A DNA stretch of 64,000 bases from Halioxenophilus aromaticivorans (GTDB lineage Bacteria > Pseudomonadota > Gammaproteobacteria > Pseudomonadales > Cellvibrionaceae): the NCBI RefSeq assembly GCF_042850945.1, contig NZ_AP031496.1, positions 4,588,001 to 4,652,000 of the forward strand, written 5' to 3'. The notes below the pieces were generated by a model, which did no database searches, was not told the origin of the DNA, and worked only from the letters and a program-made list of their open reading frames with translations. Positions 26,846-35,949 of this stretch are shown here, piece after piece (the stretch's first letter is position 1; each line of letters begins with the position of its first letter). The translations under genes were made by a program, and so were the position numbers.

Positions 26846-29569
26846 TCAGTTGGCCCGTGGCTCAGCCCCCAAGCTGCCAAATTTTGGCGGAAACATTCTA
26901 GCCAATAATTCTCTAGCATCAGGTAAGGTTGGGTTGGCTTTATCCAGCGCCAATAGCAATTCTCTGGCTAGCAGCGGGTCTTGGTTGTAAACCGCTTGGG
27001 CCATTTGCAAAACGGGATCGTAGGCGGGCAAAAAGTCCGGCGACAGAGCCACCGCTTCCAGCAATGGGCCGCGGGTTTGGGCAATCATCTCTTTTATACC
27101 AACATCAGGGTTAGCACCAACACCGGCAGCAAGAAAGTGATCTCGGGCTTGCCAATACGCCTGTAGGCGTTGATCAAACACGCTGCCGCGCTGTTCACTG
27201 GCAAGCAGAGTTCCACGCTGAGCAGACAGCTGTTCTACCAACGCTAACAAGCGCTGGGCGGGGGGCTCTGGCTGGCCGTAGACAAAACTTGGCGCTTGGT
27301 ACACCACCCAAGGAAAGTCATCCGTATTAAGCGGCACGCCTTGGCTGAAACTGCGTAGCCCTTCGGGCCCGGCTATAAACCCACCTAACAGTGCGAAATC
27401 CGAATTCAACCGCGACTGCACCAGTTGCTGTTGCAAGGCGCGGTTATGCACACGCTCTTGCAGCCAATCCTCACCAAAGCCCTTTAGCCCATCGCCGCCC
27501 AGCAGGCACAGCAGTGGCTGTTGCAAACTGTAATGGGCAAGGTGCATCTGCGCGTTTGGGAAGACCGCTAAAAAACTGCCCGTGATACTGCGCAAGGTTG
27601 ATAAGTCCAGCTGAAACAGCGGTAACCATTGGCAAAAAACGCCACCTGGCGCTAGACGCTGTCGTACAGCGTTAAAATGCTCCACCGTGTAGAGAGAGCC
27701 TGCACCATCCCGGGATGGATGAAAAACCTCGGCAATAATGACGTCGTAGTGGTTGGTGTCAGCGACCACAAATCGGCGCGCATCGGCGGCTAACAATCTC
27801 GGCCGGTTTGGCCAATGGTCGCCCGCAGCATCCACCCCGAAATACGGCATCAGCGAAATCATTTCCGGAATCAACTCTACCGCGGTGACCCTAAGTTTGG
27901 GGTAATACTGGGCTGCTTGAAAGGTAATCCCCGTGCCCAACCCAAGATACAAAACCTGCTCGGCATTACCACCTTGCCACAGCAAGGGCAAATGCGTCTG
28001 CCGATGATCGGAAAATCGGCTGGCAGTTCCACCCATGGTGAAGCGGTTATTGACCTTTAAATGGCGCGATTGGTCTGGCTCCTCCACCACCGCCACCGCA
28101 GCGATAACGCCCTCTTGGTATTGCAGCAACTGACTGCCCGCCGGTGCCGCCACAAATCGCAATGGCGCCACTAACACAAACAATACCAGCGCACCCAGAG
28201 CAACCGGTAGATTGTAGCGCCAGGTAAACCTACGCCTAGGCAGCAGCCAAGTAAGCACACCATAACCTGCTGCAACCATCACCAATGCAGTTAAGGCACC
28301 CACTTTAGGTAATAACACCACTCCCAGAAGCACCGGCGCTCCCGCCGCGCCCAGGGTATTCACTCCCATGGCTAGCCCTAATCCACAGTTGCCACTGGCA
28401 CGCTGAGCCAAATGACTGAACAGCGCCCCCATGCAAAGCGTTGGGATTAAAAAAACCATGCTGGCGACACTCAACTCAGCCAACATTGCGGACCAATTAC
28501 TAGGCCCTAACGAAGTCAATACAACGTCGTACAGCCACTGCGATTGCGACAACAAGCCACTGCCTAACAAACATGCCAAAGCAACCGCCGCCAGCAGAAA
28601 ACGGTCAACTGCGTAGGGGGCGAAGCGATTTTGTAAGGCAATGGGGCCGGCCCGCTGCGAACGCTGATAAAGCGCTGCACCGATGGCTGTGCCCATCAAA
28701 TATAGCGATAAAATCGCAGCAAAGCTGTATACCGTACCTTCGAGAATTTGCGCCAGTACCCTGACCACCAAAATCTCGTAACCCAATCCTAAAAAGCCGG
28801 TGAAAAATAGCAATGGAAGCACTGGCTTGGCCGCGCCGGTTGGTGTTTCGGATTCGGTATGCTCATTAAGGCTCGCCGCGTTTTTATTGACCGCACCACG
28901 CAAACTAATACTCAACAACGCAGCGATACCGAAATTGATCGCCGCAAACAAGATTAGTGTTCGGTTGAGGCCAAGACTGGGCAGTAAATAATAGGTTGCC
29001 AGCAAGGTGCCGACACAAGCCCCTGCGGTGTTTATGGCATACAAACCGGCAACACGAGGGCCGGTTTGGCCAATGGTTTTGGCCAATTGCAAAGCGGCGG
29101 GCAGAGTCGCCCCCATGGCGAAGGTGGCCGGTAATAACACCAGCAAGGTCGCAGTAAACGCCACCAACCAATGCCACAGCGGATCGGGTTGGCTACCAAT
29201 TAACTGCGCCGTCCATTGATTGTAATGCGGCATGGTAAATATCAGCATCAGCGCCCAAGCACCGATAACGACTTCCAACACCAAATACCACGTGAGTGGC
29301 GACTGAGTGTTACGTAGCCGAGCATTGAGTAACAAGCCACCCAATGCCAAACCAACAAAAAACGCCGCCACCACCGCTAGCACCGCCGTGAATTCATGGC
29401 CGAGCGACACCGACAGCATTCGCGTCCAGGCCATTTGATAACCCAGCCCGGCAAAGCCGGATAACAACACAGCCGCGTGCAATAGCCAGCCATGTCGACT
29501 GACGGGTGTTGTCACCACGGCGGCGGGAGCGCTAAGCACCGACGACACCAAAGCTTTCGAACCCGCCAT
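26846..29569 (-). CDS. Fused MFS-like membrane domain / spermidine-synthase-like protein
   Basis: A 907-residue protein with about a dozen or more membrane helices in residues 25-480, then a class I methyltransferase/aminopropyltransferase-like domain (about 490-720) and a helical tail. The nucleotide-binding glycine loop is LYLGLGTGITFQAAQYYP, with acidic VTAVELIPEM after it. The loop that in true spermidine synthases carries the catalytic Asp (Asp-x-x-Asp-Pro) reads IAEVFHPSRDG here, so polyamine synthesis is doubtful. These fused proteins are widespread and uncharacterised. The start overlaps the preceding HupE-like gene by 38 bp (a GTG at 29539 would reduce this), making it the last gene of the PPIase-HupE operon. 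Confidence 0.82.
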   Translation of the reverse strand: MAGSKALVSSVLSAPAAVVTTPVSRHGWLLHAAVLLSGFAGLGYQMAWTRMLSVSLGHEFTAVLAVVAAFFVGLALGGLLLNARLRNTQSPLTWYLVLEVVIGAWALMLIFTMPHYNQWTAQLIGSQPDPLWHWLVAFTATLLVLLPATFAMGATLPAALQLAKTIGQTGPRVAGLYAINTAGACVGTLLATYYLLPSLGLNRTLILFAAINFGIAALLSISLRGAVNKNAASLNEHTESETPTGAAKPVLPLLFFTGFLGLGYEILVVRVLAQILEGTVYSFAAILSLYLMGTAIGAALYQRSQRAGPIALQNRFAPYAVDRFLLAAVALACLLGSGLLSQSQWLYDVVLTSLGPSNWSAMLAELSVASMVFLIPTLCMGALFSHLAQRASGNCGLGLAMGVNTLGAAGAPVLLGVVLLPKVGALTALVMVAAGYGVLTWLLPRRRFTWRYNLPVALGALVLFVLVAPLRFVAAPAGSQLLQYQEGVIAAVAVVEEPDQSRHLKVNNRFTMGGTASRFSDHRQTHLPLLWQGGNAEQVLYLGLGTGITFQAAQYYPKLRVTAVELIPEMISLMPYFGVDAAGDHWPNRPRLLAADARRFVVADTNHYDVIIAEVFHPSRDGAGSLYTVEHFNAVRQRLAPGGVFCQWLPLFQLDLSTLRSITGSFLAVFPNAQMHLAHYSLQQPLLCLLGGDGLKGFGEDWLQERVHNRALQQQLVQSRLNSDFALLGGFIAGPEGLRSFSQGVPLNTDDFPWVVYQAPSFVYGQPEPPAQRLLALVEQLSAQRGTLLASEQRGSVFDQRLQAYWQARDHFLAAGVGANPDVGIKEMIAQTRGPLLEAVALSPDFLPAYDPVLQMAQAVYNQDPLLARELLLALDKANPTLPDARELLARMFPPKFGSLGAEPRAN

Positions 29570-30212
29570 AAATCAGCCCGGCGGCCAGTATCCAACTGCC
29601 CAGTGCACGCAGAGCTATACGCCCCCAGGGTTGCTGATCGTTAACCAGCGCCGCAGCACCGGCCACCAGGACTACCACCAAATAGGCCGCCGTGGTCACG
29701 CCTGCCACGTACAGCAAGGGGCTGCCATCCTGCAGTTGGATATCGCCATTGGCGTAGCCATGGCACAGCGCAAACAGGGCAACTAATACCAACCCCGCCC
29801 AGGGCGCAATGGGCCGCGAGTAAACCACCAAGGCTCCTAGAGCGATAAAAGAGGCAATATTGAGTAGTAAAACCGCGTCTTCTATAATCCACTGCGATTC
29901 TGAGACCATACCTGCCATCACCCCCAAAGCCACCATCAGAGGGAACAGCAGCAAGCTTTTACGAGCAAAAGCCTTGCTTTGCATTAAAGAAAAAATCGCC
30001 AAAGCCAACCAAGGCACTAGGTGCACCAGGGACGTTAATGGGTGCAACAAACCACTGTAGAATTCGCCAAAGCGGGTGGATACTAAATGGGCATGAGCAA
30101 AACTGGGCTGGGATAACAACACCAAAGCCATCATTGGGCGCAGCCACCGATTGATACTGAAGCTAGTTGACCCTTTAGCCAGTTGCATCGGGCTGAGAAA
30201 ATTCAGCAGCAT
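29532..30212 (-). CDS. HupE/UreJ-family membrane protein, divergent copy
   Basis: A 226-residue protein with a signal sequence (cleavage after SFAHA) and five or six membrane helices. It resembles HupE/UreJ overall, but the two metal-site motifs of the family are altered: the HPxxGxDH box reads HPLTSLVH, and FHGxAHGxE reads LCHGYANGD. The start is ATG 30212, four bases after the stop of the upstream HupE gene, preceded by GGGG. It may have lost metal transport or changed its substrate. It is the third HupE-like gene in a row. Confidence 0.75.
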   Translation of the reverse strand: MLLNFLSPMQLAKGSTSFSINRWLRPMMALVLLSQPSFAHAHLVSTRFGEFYSGLLHPLTSLVHLVPWLALAIFSLMQSKAFARKSLLLFPLMVALGVMAGMVSESQWIIEDAVLLLNIASFIALGALVVYSRPIAPWAGLVLVALFALCHGYANGDIQLQDGSPLLYVAGVTTAAYLVVVLVAGAAALVNDQQPWGRIALRALGSWILAAGLIYGGFESFGVVGA

Positions 30213-30216
30213 GGCC

Positions 30217-30840
30217 CTACCCCGCGATACCGGCAATGGATGCTAGAAAAAACACACCAAACCCGGAAATCACTGCGCCGCAGCAGCGTATGGCCAACGC
30301 TCCCGCGGGCCATCGAATTAAAAGACCGGTGGCAATGCCCGCAAGATGCAGTAAGCCCGTTGAGATTATAAAACCCACACCATAGGCCAGTGGGTTGGCC
30401 GCACTGGGCATTTCTGTGCCGTGGGCGTGGCCGTGAAATATGGCAAACAAACCAACCAGCAAGCCCGCCACCCATAGCCCAGGCCGTATATTGCCAGCCA
30501 CCATGCCGCCCAATGCCAGAGCCGATAAAGCGATACCCACCTCAATAAATGGTAAGGGCATGCCCAGCAAACCTAACAAGCCACCCACCGCCATCACCAC
30601 AGGAAACACAATGGGCAATAAATACACCGCCGGCATTCCCAATTGAGCCCCCCACAAACCCACCGCGACCATGGCCAATAAATGGTCCAAGCCAAATATG
30701 GGGTGCAGTAAACCACTTAGCAAACCACCGGCTACACCCTCCTCAGTGTGCGCAGATGCGGCCATGGATGAACTCGCAGCGGTTATCACAAACGCGACCT
30801 GGATTAAAAAATGTGGCTGAGCTTTTTTTATAAAAATCAA
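30217..30840 (-). CDS. HupE/UreJ-family metal permease
   Basis: A 207-residue classical HupE/UreJ protein, a family linked to nickel or cobalt uptake and accessory to hydrogenase or urease. After a signal sequence ending near MAASAH comes HPIFGLDHLLAMVAVG, and later IFHGHAHGTEMP; both His motifs are intact. Six or so membrane helices. I place the start at TTG 30840, with GGGAG seven bases upstream; the open frame extends further into the preceding gene but gives an atypical N-terminus. No urease or hydrogenase genes are in the window, so the metal may serve another enzyme. Confidence 0.87.
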   Translation of the reverse strand: MIFIKKAQPHFLIQVAFVITAASSSMAASAHTEEGVAGGLLSGLLHPIFGLDHLLAMVAVGLWGAQLGMPAVYLLPIVFPVVMAVGGLLGLLGMPLPFIEVGIALSALALGGMVAGNIRPGLWVAGLLVGLFAIFHGHAHGTEMPSAANPLAYGVGFIISTGLLHLAGIATGLLIRWPAGALAIRCCGAVISGFGVFFLASIAGIAG

Positions 30841-30919
30841 AACTGTACTCCCAATATTTAATTTATTGGCCAAGCCCGCGGCATAGTTATCGCTGCACTG
30901 GCGGCCGGTGAACATTGCG

Positions 30920-31888
30920 CTACACCACAAGCGCCAACACACGGCCTATAAACCAATAACTGGCTATTCCTCCCATGGCGTAAATGCCTGCGGTGGAAGT
31001 CCATGCCGGGGGGATCGCCTCTAATTTACGGTGCGCGTGGTAAAGCCCGAGCACCACAAACACGAACGCTAATTGCCCCAGCTCTACGCCAAGGTTAAAA
31101 AACAGCAGCGCCAGCGGTAGATTCTGTGCATCCAGCCCCACCTCTGTCATGGCTCCAGCAAACCCAAAACCGTGTAATAAGCCAAAACCGAAAGCAATCA
31201 ACCAGGGCCACTGTGCGCTTAAACTGCGCTGACCGGCACGATAGCGCAGCACTTCCACCGCCAAAATAACGATACTCAGTGCGATGGCAGCGTTAACGGG
31301 TTTTTCAGGCACACCCACCCAACCCAATGTGGCCGCGGCTAAGGTAATACTGTGAGCCACCGTGAAGGCAGTGATGGTTTTTACCAACACAGGAGTGCTG
31401 CTCACCAACACTATTAGCCCCAACACGAATAACAGGTGATCGACACCCAGCATAATGTGCTCGACCCCAAGCGGAATATAGGCAGAGGCGATGGTTCTCC
31501 AGGGCAGTTTGCCATCGGCGGTGAGCATTAAACTGCGATTAGAGCCGGTTAAGGTATAGGTTCGCATTCGGCCCTCACGGGGGTGCACTTTAACCACCGC
31601 CGCAGAGTATTGCTCGCCGATTTGCGGCATAGACAATACGCCCAGTAAACCGCGCTGGCCGCAATCTAAACGCGGATAGCGCTCCTGGCAGTGGGCCGGC
31701 CACTGCACCGTGGGTGGTTGGTCGGAGTTTGTGGAGTAGTAGGTCCACTCCAGCATCAACACACCGCTGCGTCCCTCGCGAATATCCAAGGATGCTACCG
31801 GTGTGGAATGCGCCATAACACTGGAGGATCCCACCGCCAGTATTAGCAACAGCATGGACATCAATGCCCTTAGCAATTGAACTTTCAT
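30920..31888 (-). CDS. HupE/UreJ-2 family membrane protein with periplasmic N-terminal domain
   Basis: A 322-residue protein: signal peptide (residues 1-26, ending VMAHS), a periplasmic domain of about 100 residues, then six or seven membrane helices. The membrane part has the HupE_UreJ_2 signatures IPLGVEHIMLGVDHLLFVLG and GFGLLHGFGFAGAM. The paired His/Asp residues suggest a metal path. It begins four bases after the PPIase gene, so it is the second gene of the operon. The transported metal is not known. Confidence 0.87.
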   Translation of the reverse strand: MKVQLLRALMSMLLLILAVGSSSVMAHSTPVASLDIREGRSGVLMLEWTYYSTNSDQPPTVQWPAHCQERYPRLDCGQRGLLGVLSMPQIGEQYSAAVVKVHPREGRMRTYTLTGSNRSLMLTADGKLPWRTIASAYIPLGVEHIMLGVDHLLFVLGLIVLVSSTPVLVKTITAFTVAHSITLAAATLGWVGVPEKPVNAAIALSIVILAVEVLRYRAGQRSLSAQWPWLIAFGFGLLHGFGFAGAMTEVGLDAQNLPLALLFFNLGVELGQLAFVFVVLGLYHAHRKLEAIPPAWTSTAGIYAMGGIASYWFIGRVLALVV

Positions 31889-31892
31889 CGTT

Positions 31893-32822
31893 TTAGTTAA
31901 CTTGGTTGTCTTTGGATGCGCCGGCCCGGGCCTTCATGGTGCGGCTATCTGCCCGAGTGGCACCACCAGTGGAAGATTCCACCGAAGCTATTATTTGTGG
32001 CAATTGGTCGCGCTCAAATTCGCGATGCAACTGGTATTTATCGGCGATCTCTCCAGCCATTTCGACGAGTTGAATGTCGGCTGAAATTTCCATAAACGCT
32101 TTACTGACTTTGGTTTTTACCTCGTCGAACTGCGCGGGAATTGGCGCGTGTCTTTTTGTGATCCGAGCAAGGTGCCAGCCTTTATTGGAGGTGACGGCAC
32201 GCCATTGGCCTACCGGTGAGTCAACCAGTTGCTGGGCATTATTTTCGCCGAAAAGCGCTTTTACATTGGCAATGGGACGACGCTGGTAGCGCCGGGTCTG
32301 AGCTTGATACTCTGGCGGGCTTCCATTAGTGCCAATCTCTACAGCCAACGACTGCGCTGCAATTTCACTGAGCTCTGTTATCGGAAATTGCTCAAAAGAA
32401 TATCGCTCGGGAATGTCGTATTTTTCACGATTAAGCTCAAACCACTGCTTCAGCACCTCATCGGAGGGGGGATCTTGCACAATGCGGTTAAACAAAATAT
32501 TGCGCATCTTTAAAATCAAACGACTACGCATCATTTCATCGCCTTGGTCTAATCCCAACGCTTGGGCCTCGCGATAGAAGACCTCGTTTTGGCCCCACTT
32601 GATAATCAGGTTTTCAATTTCCTCCGGTTCGGGCAATCGGCCTTGCCCTTCTTGAAAAACACCCACCAGCCAAGCCACACGGTCAGCATCGATATAAATT
32701 TGCTTCGGATCACTGCGACTGTTGGAAAAGAAATGATCCAGTGCAAATAAAACCAAGCCAATTAATAGAAACTGTAGCAACGGCTCGCGCAGAACGGACA
32801 CCCAGTATTTCTTAGCAGGCAT
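31893..32822 (-). CDS. Membrane-anchored PpiC-type peptidyl-prolyl isomerase
   Basis: A 309-residue protein with one N-terminal membrane helix (about residues 15-32), a helical SurA-like chaperone region, and a parvulin-like domain in the second half (from about residue 140, with LARITKRHAPIPAQFDEVK near 245). The catalytic domain is degenerate compared with SurA, so chaperone activity is as likely as isomerase activity. It is the first gene of the PPIase-HupE-HupE-HupE-MFS/SpeE operon and divergent from the DUF3604 gene. PpiC proteins in such contexts probably help fold secreted neighbours. Confidence 0.8.
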   Translation of the reverse strand: MPAKKYWVSVLREPLLQFLLIGLVLFALDHFFSNSRSDPKQIYIDADRVAWLVGVFQEGQGRLPEPEEIENLIIKWGQNEVFYREAQALGLDQGDEMMRSRLILKMRNILFNRIVQDPPSDEVLKQWFELNREKYDIPERYSFEQFPITELSEIAAQSLAVEIGTNGSPPEYQAQTRRYQRRPIANVKALFGENNAQQLVDSPVGQWRAVTSNKGWHLARITKRHAPIPAQFDEVKTKVSKAFMEISADIQLVEMAGEIADKYQLHREFERDQLPQIIASVESSTGGATRADSRTMKARAGASKDNQVN

Positions 32823-33164
32823 GACTTAAACTCTATGCAACAAAGGTGGTAGGAAATTAATTCAAAATTAAAACGGATTTATTACGCTTTTATTAAGCGC
32901 TTATGACAACCAGAGCCCTTATTGGGCTAAAGAGCGTTAAGCCGCGCAGAAAACTGACATTTGTAACCTCTTATCAATCAAGCTGTCATATTGCCCTGCT
33001 TGAATTGCAGTGACCTTTCACTTTCGCCTTCCGAAAGGTCAATTCCTTCGTCCGAACACAAATATCTACCGCCCACTCCGCACTTTCTTTTGCGTGGTTA
33101 GGTTTTGTCTGTTTGGTTGAGGTACGACTAGCTGCTGACAGCATTAAAATTCAAGGAGAAAAAG
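32823..33164. promoter_or_regulatory. Divergent promoter region with inverted repeat
   Basis: A 342-bp spacer between the PPIase operon (minus) and the DUF3604 gene (plus). An exact inverted repeat GACCTTTC/GAAAGGTC has arms at 33012-33019 and 33033-33040 with a 13-base spacer. A smaller hairpin AGCCC/GGGCT occurs near 32910. The DUF3604 gene has a strong ribosome site, AAGGAG, at the end of the spacer. Shared control of the two transcripts is plausible. Confidence 0.45.
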
Positions 33165-35201
33165 ATGAAACCTAACGTTATGTCCGCCGCATTGACAGCC
33201 GCCTTGGCTGGCTCCGCGGGTTCGGCCATGGCCGGAGAATATTTATCCGGCGATTTTCACAACCACACTACCTGCTCCGACGGTTCTACCAACGTTGAAG
33301 TACTGACTGAAAAATCATTAACCTACCTAGATTGGTTTATCCACGTAGGTCACTCTGGTTCCGGCGAGCGAGACTGCCGTGTATCCGACTTTTTGTATCT
33401 AAACCGCGACGGAGCCTACAACCGTGGCCTTTGGGCGAATACCGTCGGTGCCGGCCCCAACGGCGGCGACTCCTTTGAGATTAAAGGCGACTACGCCGAA
33501 TCGACCCTGCGCGACGGCAACACCGTAGAGCGTATGTGGCGCTGGCAGTCGCTACAGGAATTCAACCTGCCTTCCATCGTTACCGCCCGCGACCTCCCCG
33601 GTAACGAAGACAAAGAGGCGTTCCTAGGCTTGGAATGGGTTGTACCTGGCCACGAGCACTCCTCCAACTCAATTTCCACGGGTGCCTATGCCGAAGAGCC
33701 AAACTCTGACGCCGTTGCTCAGTTCGAATACTGCTTCGCTCGCAACTCTGACGATACCTCCCAGGGTGGTGGCCAGGGTTGGACCTGCGAATTATCCGAA
33801 GCGGGTAATGAAAAAATTAAGGAACTGTTCGCCGGTCGTCCAGAGGAAGGCGTCGCCGACTACAACAGCACCCTGGTTGACGGCATTAACATTGACGACG
33901 TTGGTGAGCATGTGAAATCCACTGCCGCTGTATTGTGGATGCAAGAAAACTATCCCGGTGAGAGCTTTTCTGTAGGCGCCCACGTTGAGCGTCAGGGGGC
34001 GTTTATCGAAGCCGATGATGAAGGTTATAACGTTGAGCACTTCCGTGATTGGCATTCCGTCGCCCCAGAAGTTGCCTTCGGTTTTGAGTCCGAGCCTGGC
34101 CACCAAGCGGTATCAGACCGCGGTAGCTATAACGCCGGCCGGCCAACCTCCGGTTTGTATACCTACGGTGGCGTGGGGTGTTACGCCGGTGCAGAGGCAG
34201 CTAAGCCCGGACTAAACTTTGACGGCGAACCCATTACCCAGGCGGATTACGACAAATACTACAACAGCTACTTCCCAGCGGAGCCGTTGGAAATGTACAG
34301 TGGTGACATTGAAAAAATCACCCTTTGTCGCCCCGGTGTTCGTACCATGTGGGACGCTATGCTGTCTGAAGGTCGTCGCTTCTGGTATTTCGCTTCTTCC
34401 GATTGGCATTCACGCGGTTCTTTTGGCCCACTGGATTTCGAAACCGATAACGATTTCTGGCCCGGTGAATACCAAGAGATTTTCACCTACGTAGAGGACT
34501 ACGGTGACGACCCAGCAGTGGACATCATCGACAGCCTTCGCAGCGGTAACTCTTATTCTGTTCAAGGGCAATTAGTCAGCGGCCACGGCTTCGCTTTTTA
34601 CGCTTGTACTCGCAAACGTAAGTGCGCCTCCATGGGTGAAACCTTAAAAGTGAAAGAAGGCGAACAGGTCTTTGTTGAGCTGCGCGCCATCGATCCGAAA
34701 AGCCCCAACAACAGCCCATACAAGTTCAACAACCCATCTCTGCTGCAAGTAGGCATCGAAGAGCCGTTGAACAAACCAAGCCTGCGCCACGTTGACTTCA
34801 TCACCGGCATAGTGGGCGAAAAGTTCACTCCCGCCGACGAAGGCTACTTTAACCCGCTGGCTCCAGCGACGACCAAAATCGCCAAAAACTTTACCTACAC
34901 CGGCGATGAAGTGCGTATCTCGTCTACCTACGTATTCCGTGCAACACAAGACAGCTACGTTCGCGCTCGCGGTACGAATATCCCAGCCGGTACGCCGAAT
35001 GTTCGCGATATGGACGGTAATCCACTGCCAGACTTCCTCAACAACAATATCGCCTGTGACGACCCTGCTTGTCCTGCGCACATTGAGGGTGTTTTAAACA
35101 AAGACGTGGAAGCTTGGGCTAACCTTTCATTTACCACTAACCCAATCTTCATTGAAATTGAAGAAGAGCGTAAGTGGACTTGGAATCGTCCTAAAGACTG
35201 A
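33165..35201 (+). CDS. Secreted DUF3604 family protein (PHP-like metal-dependent hydrolase fold)
   Basis: A 678-residue protein with a short signal peptide (to about residue 23, AMAGE) and the DUF3604 signature GDFHNHTTCSDGS at 29-41. This resembles the first metal-binding motif of PHP phosphoesterases. Further possible metal residues are in WFIHVGHSG, GLEWVVPGHEHSS, SVGAHVERQ and FASSDWHSRGS. The PHP-like fold suggests a periplasmic or extracellular metal-dependent phosphoesterase; no substrate is known for the family. Start ATG 33165 follows AAGGAG by six bases. A terminator follows the stop. Cysteines are numerous, consistent with export. Neighbours encode metal-permease-like proteins and a PPIase. 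Confidence 0.88.
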   Translation: MKPNVMSAALTAALAGSAGSAMAGEYLSGDFHNHTTCSDGSTNVEVLTEKSLTYLDWFIHVGHSGSGERDCRVSDFLYLNRDGAYNRGLWANTVGAGPNGGDSFEIKGDYAESTLRDGNTVERMWRWQSLQEFNLPSIVTARDLPGNEDKEAFLGLEWVVPGHEHSSNSISTGAYAEEPNSDAVAQFEYCFARNSDDTSQGGGQGWTCELSEAGNEKIKELFAGRPEEGVADYNSTLVDGINIDDVGEHVKSTAAVLWMQENYPGESFSVGAHVERQGAFIEADDEGYNVEHFRDWHSVAPEVAFGFESEPGHQAVSDRGSYNAGRPTSGLYTYGGVGCYAGAEAAKPGLNFDGEPITQADYDKYYNSYFPAEPLEMYSGDIEKITLCRPGVRTMWDAMLSEGRRFWYFASSDWHSRGSFGPLDFETDNDFWPGEYQEIFTYVEDYGDDPAVDIIDSLRSGNSYSVQGQLVSGHGFAFYACTRKRKCASMGETLKVKEGEQVFVELRAIDPKSPNNSPYKFNNPSLLQVGIEEPLNKPSLRHVDFITGIVGEKFTPADEGYFNPLAPATTKIAKNFTYTGDEVRISSTYVFRATQDSYVRARGTNIPAGTPNVRDMDGNPLPDFLNNNIACDDPACPAHIEGVLNKDVEAWANLSFTTNPIFIEIEEERKWTWNRPKD

Positions 35202-35222
35202 TAACGATAAATATTTAGGCAT

Positions 35223-35244
35223 GGGCCCTGCGGGGCCCTTTTTT
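35223..35244 (+). terminator. Intrinsic terminator after the DUF3604 gene
   Basis: A GGGCCC stem (35223-35228 with 35233-35238), loop TGCG, then six T. It lies 21 bp after the DUF3604 stop codon. Confidence 0.9.
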
Positions 35245-35316
35245 ATGGTAACCAAGCTATAAATACAGCACAGAAAAGTGGTCCAGTCGCTTGTCTTAAA
35301 GTCAGTGCTGTGAGAC

Positions 35317-35949
35317 TTAGTGCTCATGTGGTTGGTGTTCGTCGCCGTGGTTTTGCTTAGCATGACTGGCTTTCGCATGTCGCTCCCAGGGGGGCAGGCG
35401 GCTCTGTTTCGCCTTAGTTTTGGCATTTGCTGCTTCCGTACTTAGCCTTTTGCCCGTGGTGCGAGCCGCCGCTACTTCATTTGGGTAGACATCGCCGTTG
35501 TTGTCGCTATCGATACGTTTTAACCCCGCATTTAAATAATCGCGCAATTCATCCGGAGACGCTTTGCCATCGCCGTTGGCATCCATCTCTGAAAACGTGA
35601 TGTCCAATAGCGCCTTATCTTTGGCAAAGGGATTATTCACAATCTCTTGGCGGGATAAACTGCGGGAACTGTCTGTATCGCTGGCTAAAAAGATCGGCGC
35701 AAAGTGATCGTCTGCCTCTCCTGTTTGTATAAAGCCGACATTTTCACAATCCAGCTCGTTGAAATACAAACCTAAAAACTGAGCAGCTGCCTTAGTTTTC
35801 TGCTGGTCAGTCAGTTGCTCTGCTTCAGCTACAAGCTGCATTTGCAGTGTGGCTTGGGGTTTGACTTCCAGTTGGCCTTCGGCAAACGCCAAGCACGGGT
35901 GACCGATGGCAATATTCAGAAGGATCAGGCGCGTTATTTTGTATTTCAT
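35317..35949 (-). CDS. Secreted EF-hand calcium-binding protein with His-rich tail
   Basis: A 210-residue protein with a signal peptide (residues 1-23). Three EF-hand loops follow: DTDSSRSLSRQE near 91, DANGDGKASPDE near 122 and DSDNNGDVYPNE near 147. The last two are canonical 12-residue loops and should bind Ca. The C-terminus is positively charged, then ends in a His-rich segment (HAKASHAKQNHGDEHQPHEH) that could bind Ni, Zn or Cu. It converges with the DUF3604 gene, 115 bp apart. The His tail fits the metal theme of the neighbouring HupE genes, but no functional connection is proven. Confidence 0.85.
   Translation of the reverse strand: MKYKITRLILLNIAIGHPCLAFAEGQLEVKPQATLQMQLVAEAEQLTDQQKTKAAAQFLGLYFNELDCENVGFIQTGEADDHFAPIFLASDTDSSRSLSRQEIVNNPFAKDKALLDITFSEMDANGDGKASPDELRDYLNAGLKRIDSDNNGDVYPNEVAAARTTGKRLSTEAANAKTKAKQSRLPPWERHAKASHAKQNHGDEHQPHEH

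Noticed and set aside
26846..29569. True spermidine synthase
   Set aside because: The catalytic Asp-x-x-Asp-Pro loop is not present, so the call is limited to spermidine-synthase-like.
30217..30942. HupE gene starting at 30942 inside the upstream gene
   Set aside because: The extension is Cys/Arg-rich and unlike any signal peptide; TTG 30840 with GGGAG fits the family length.
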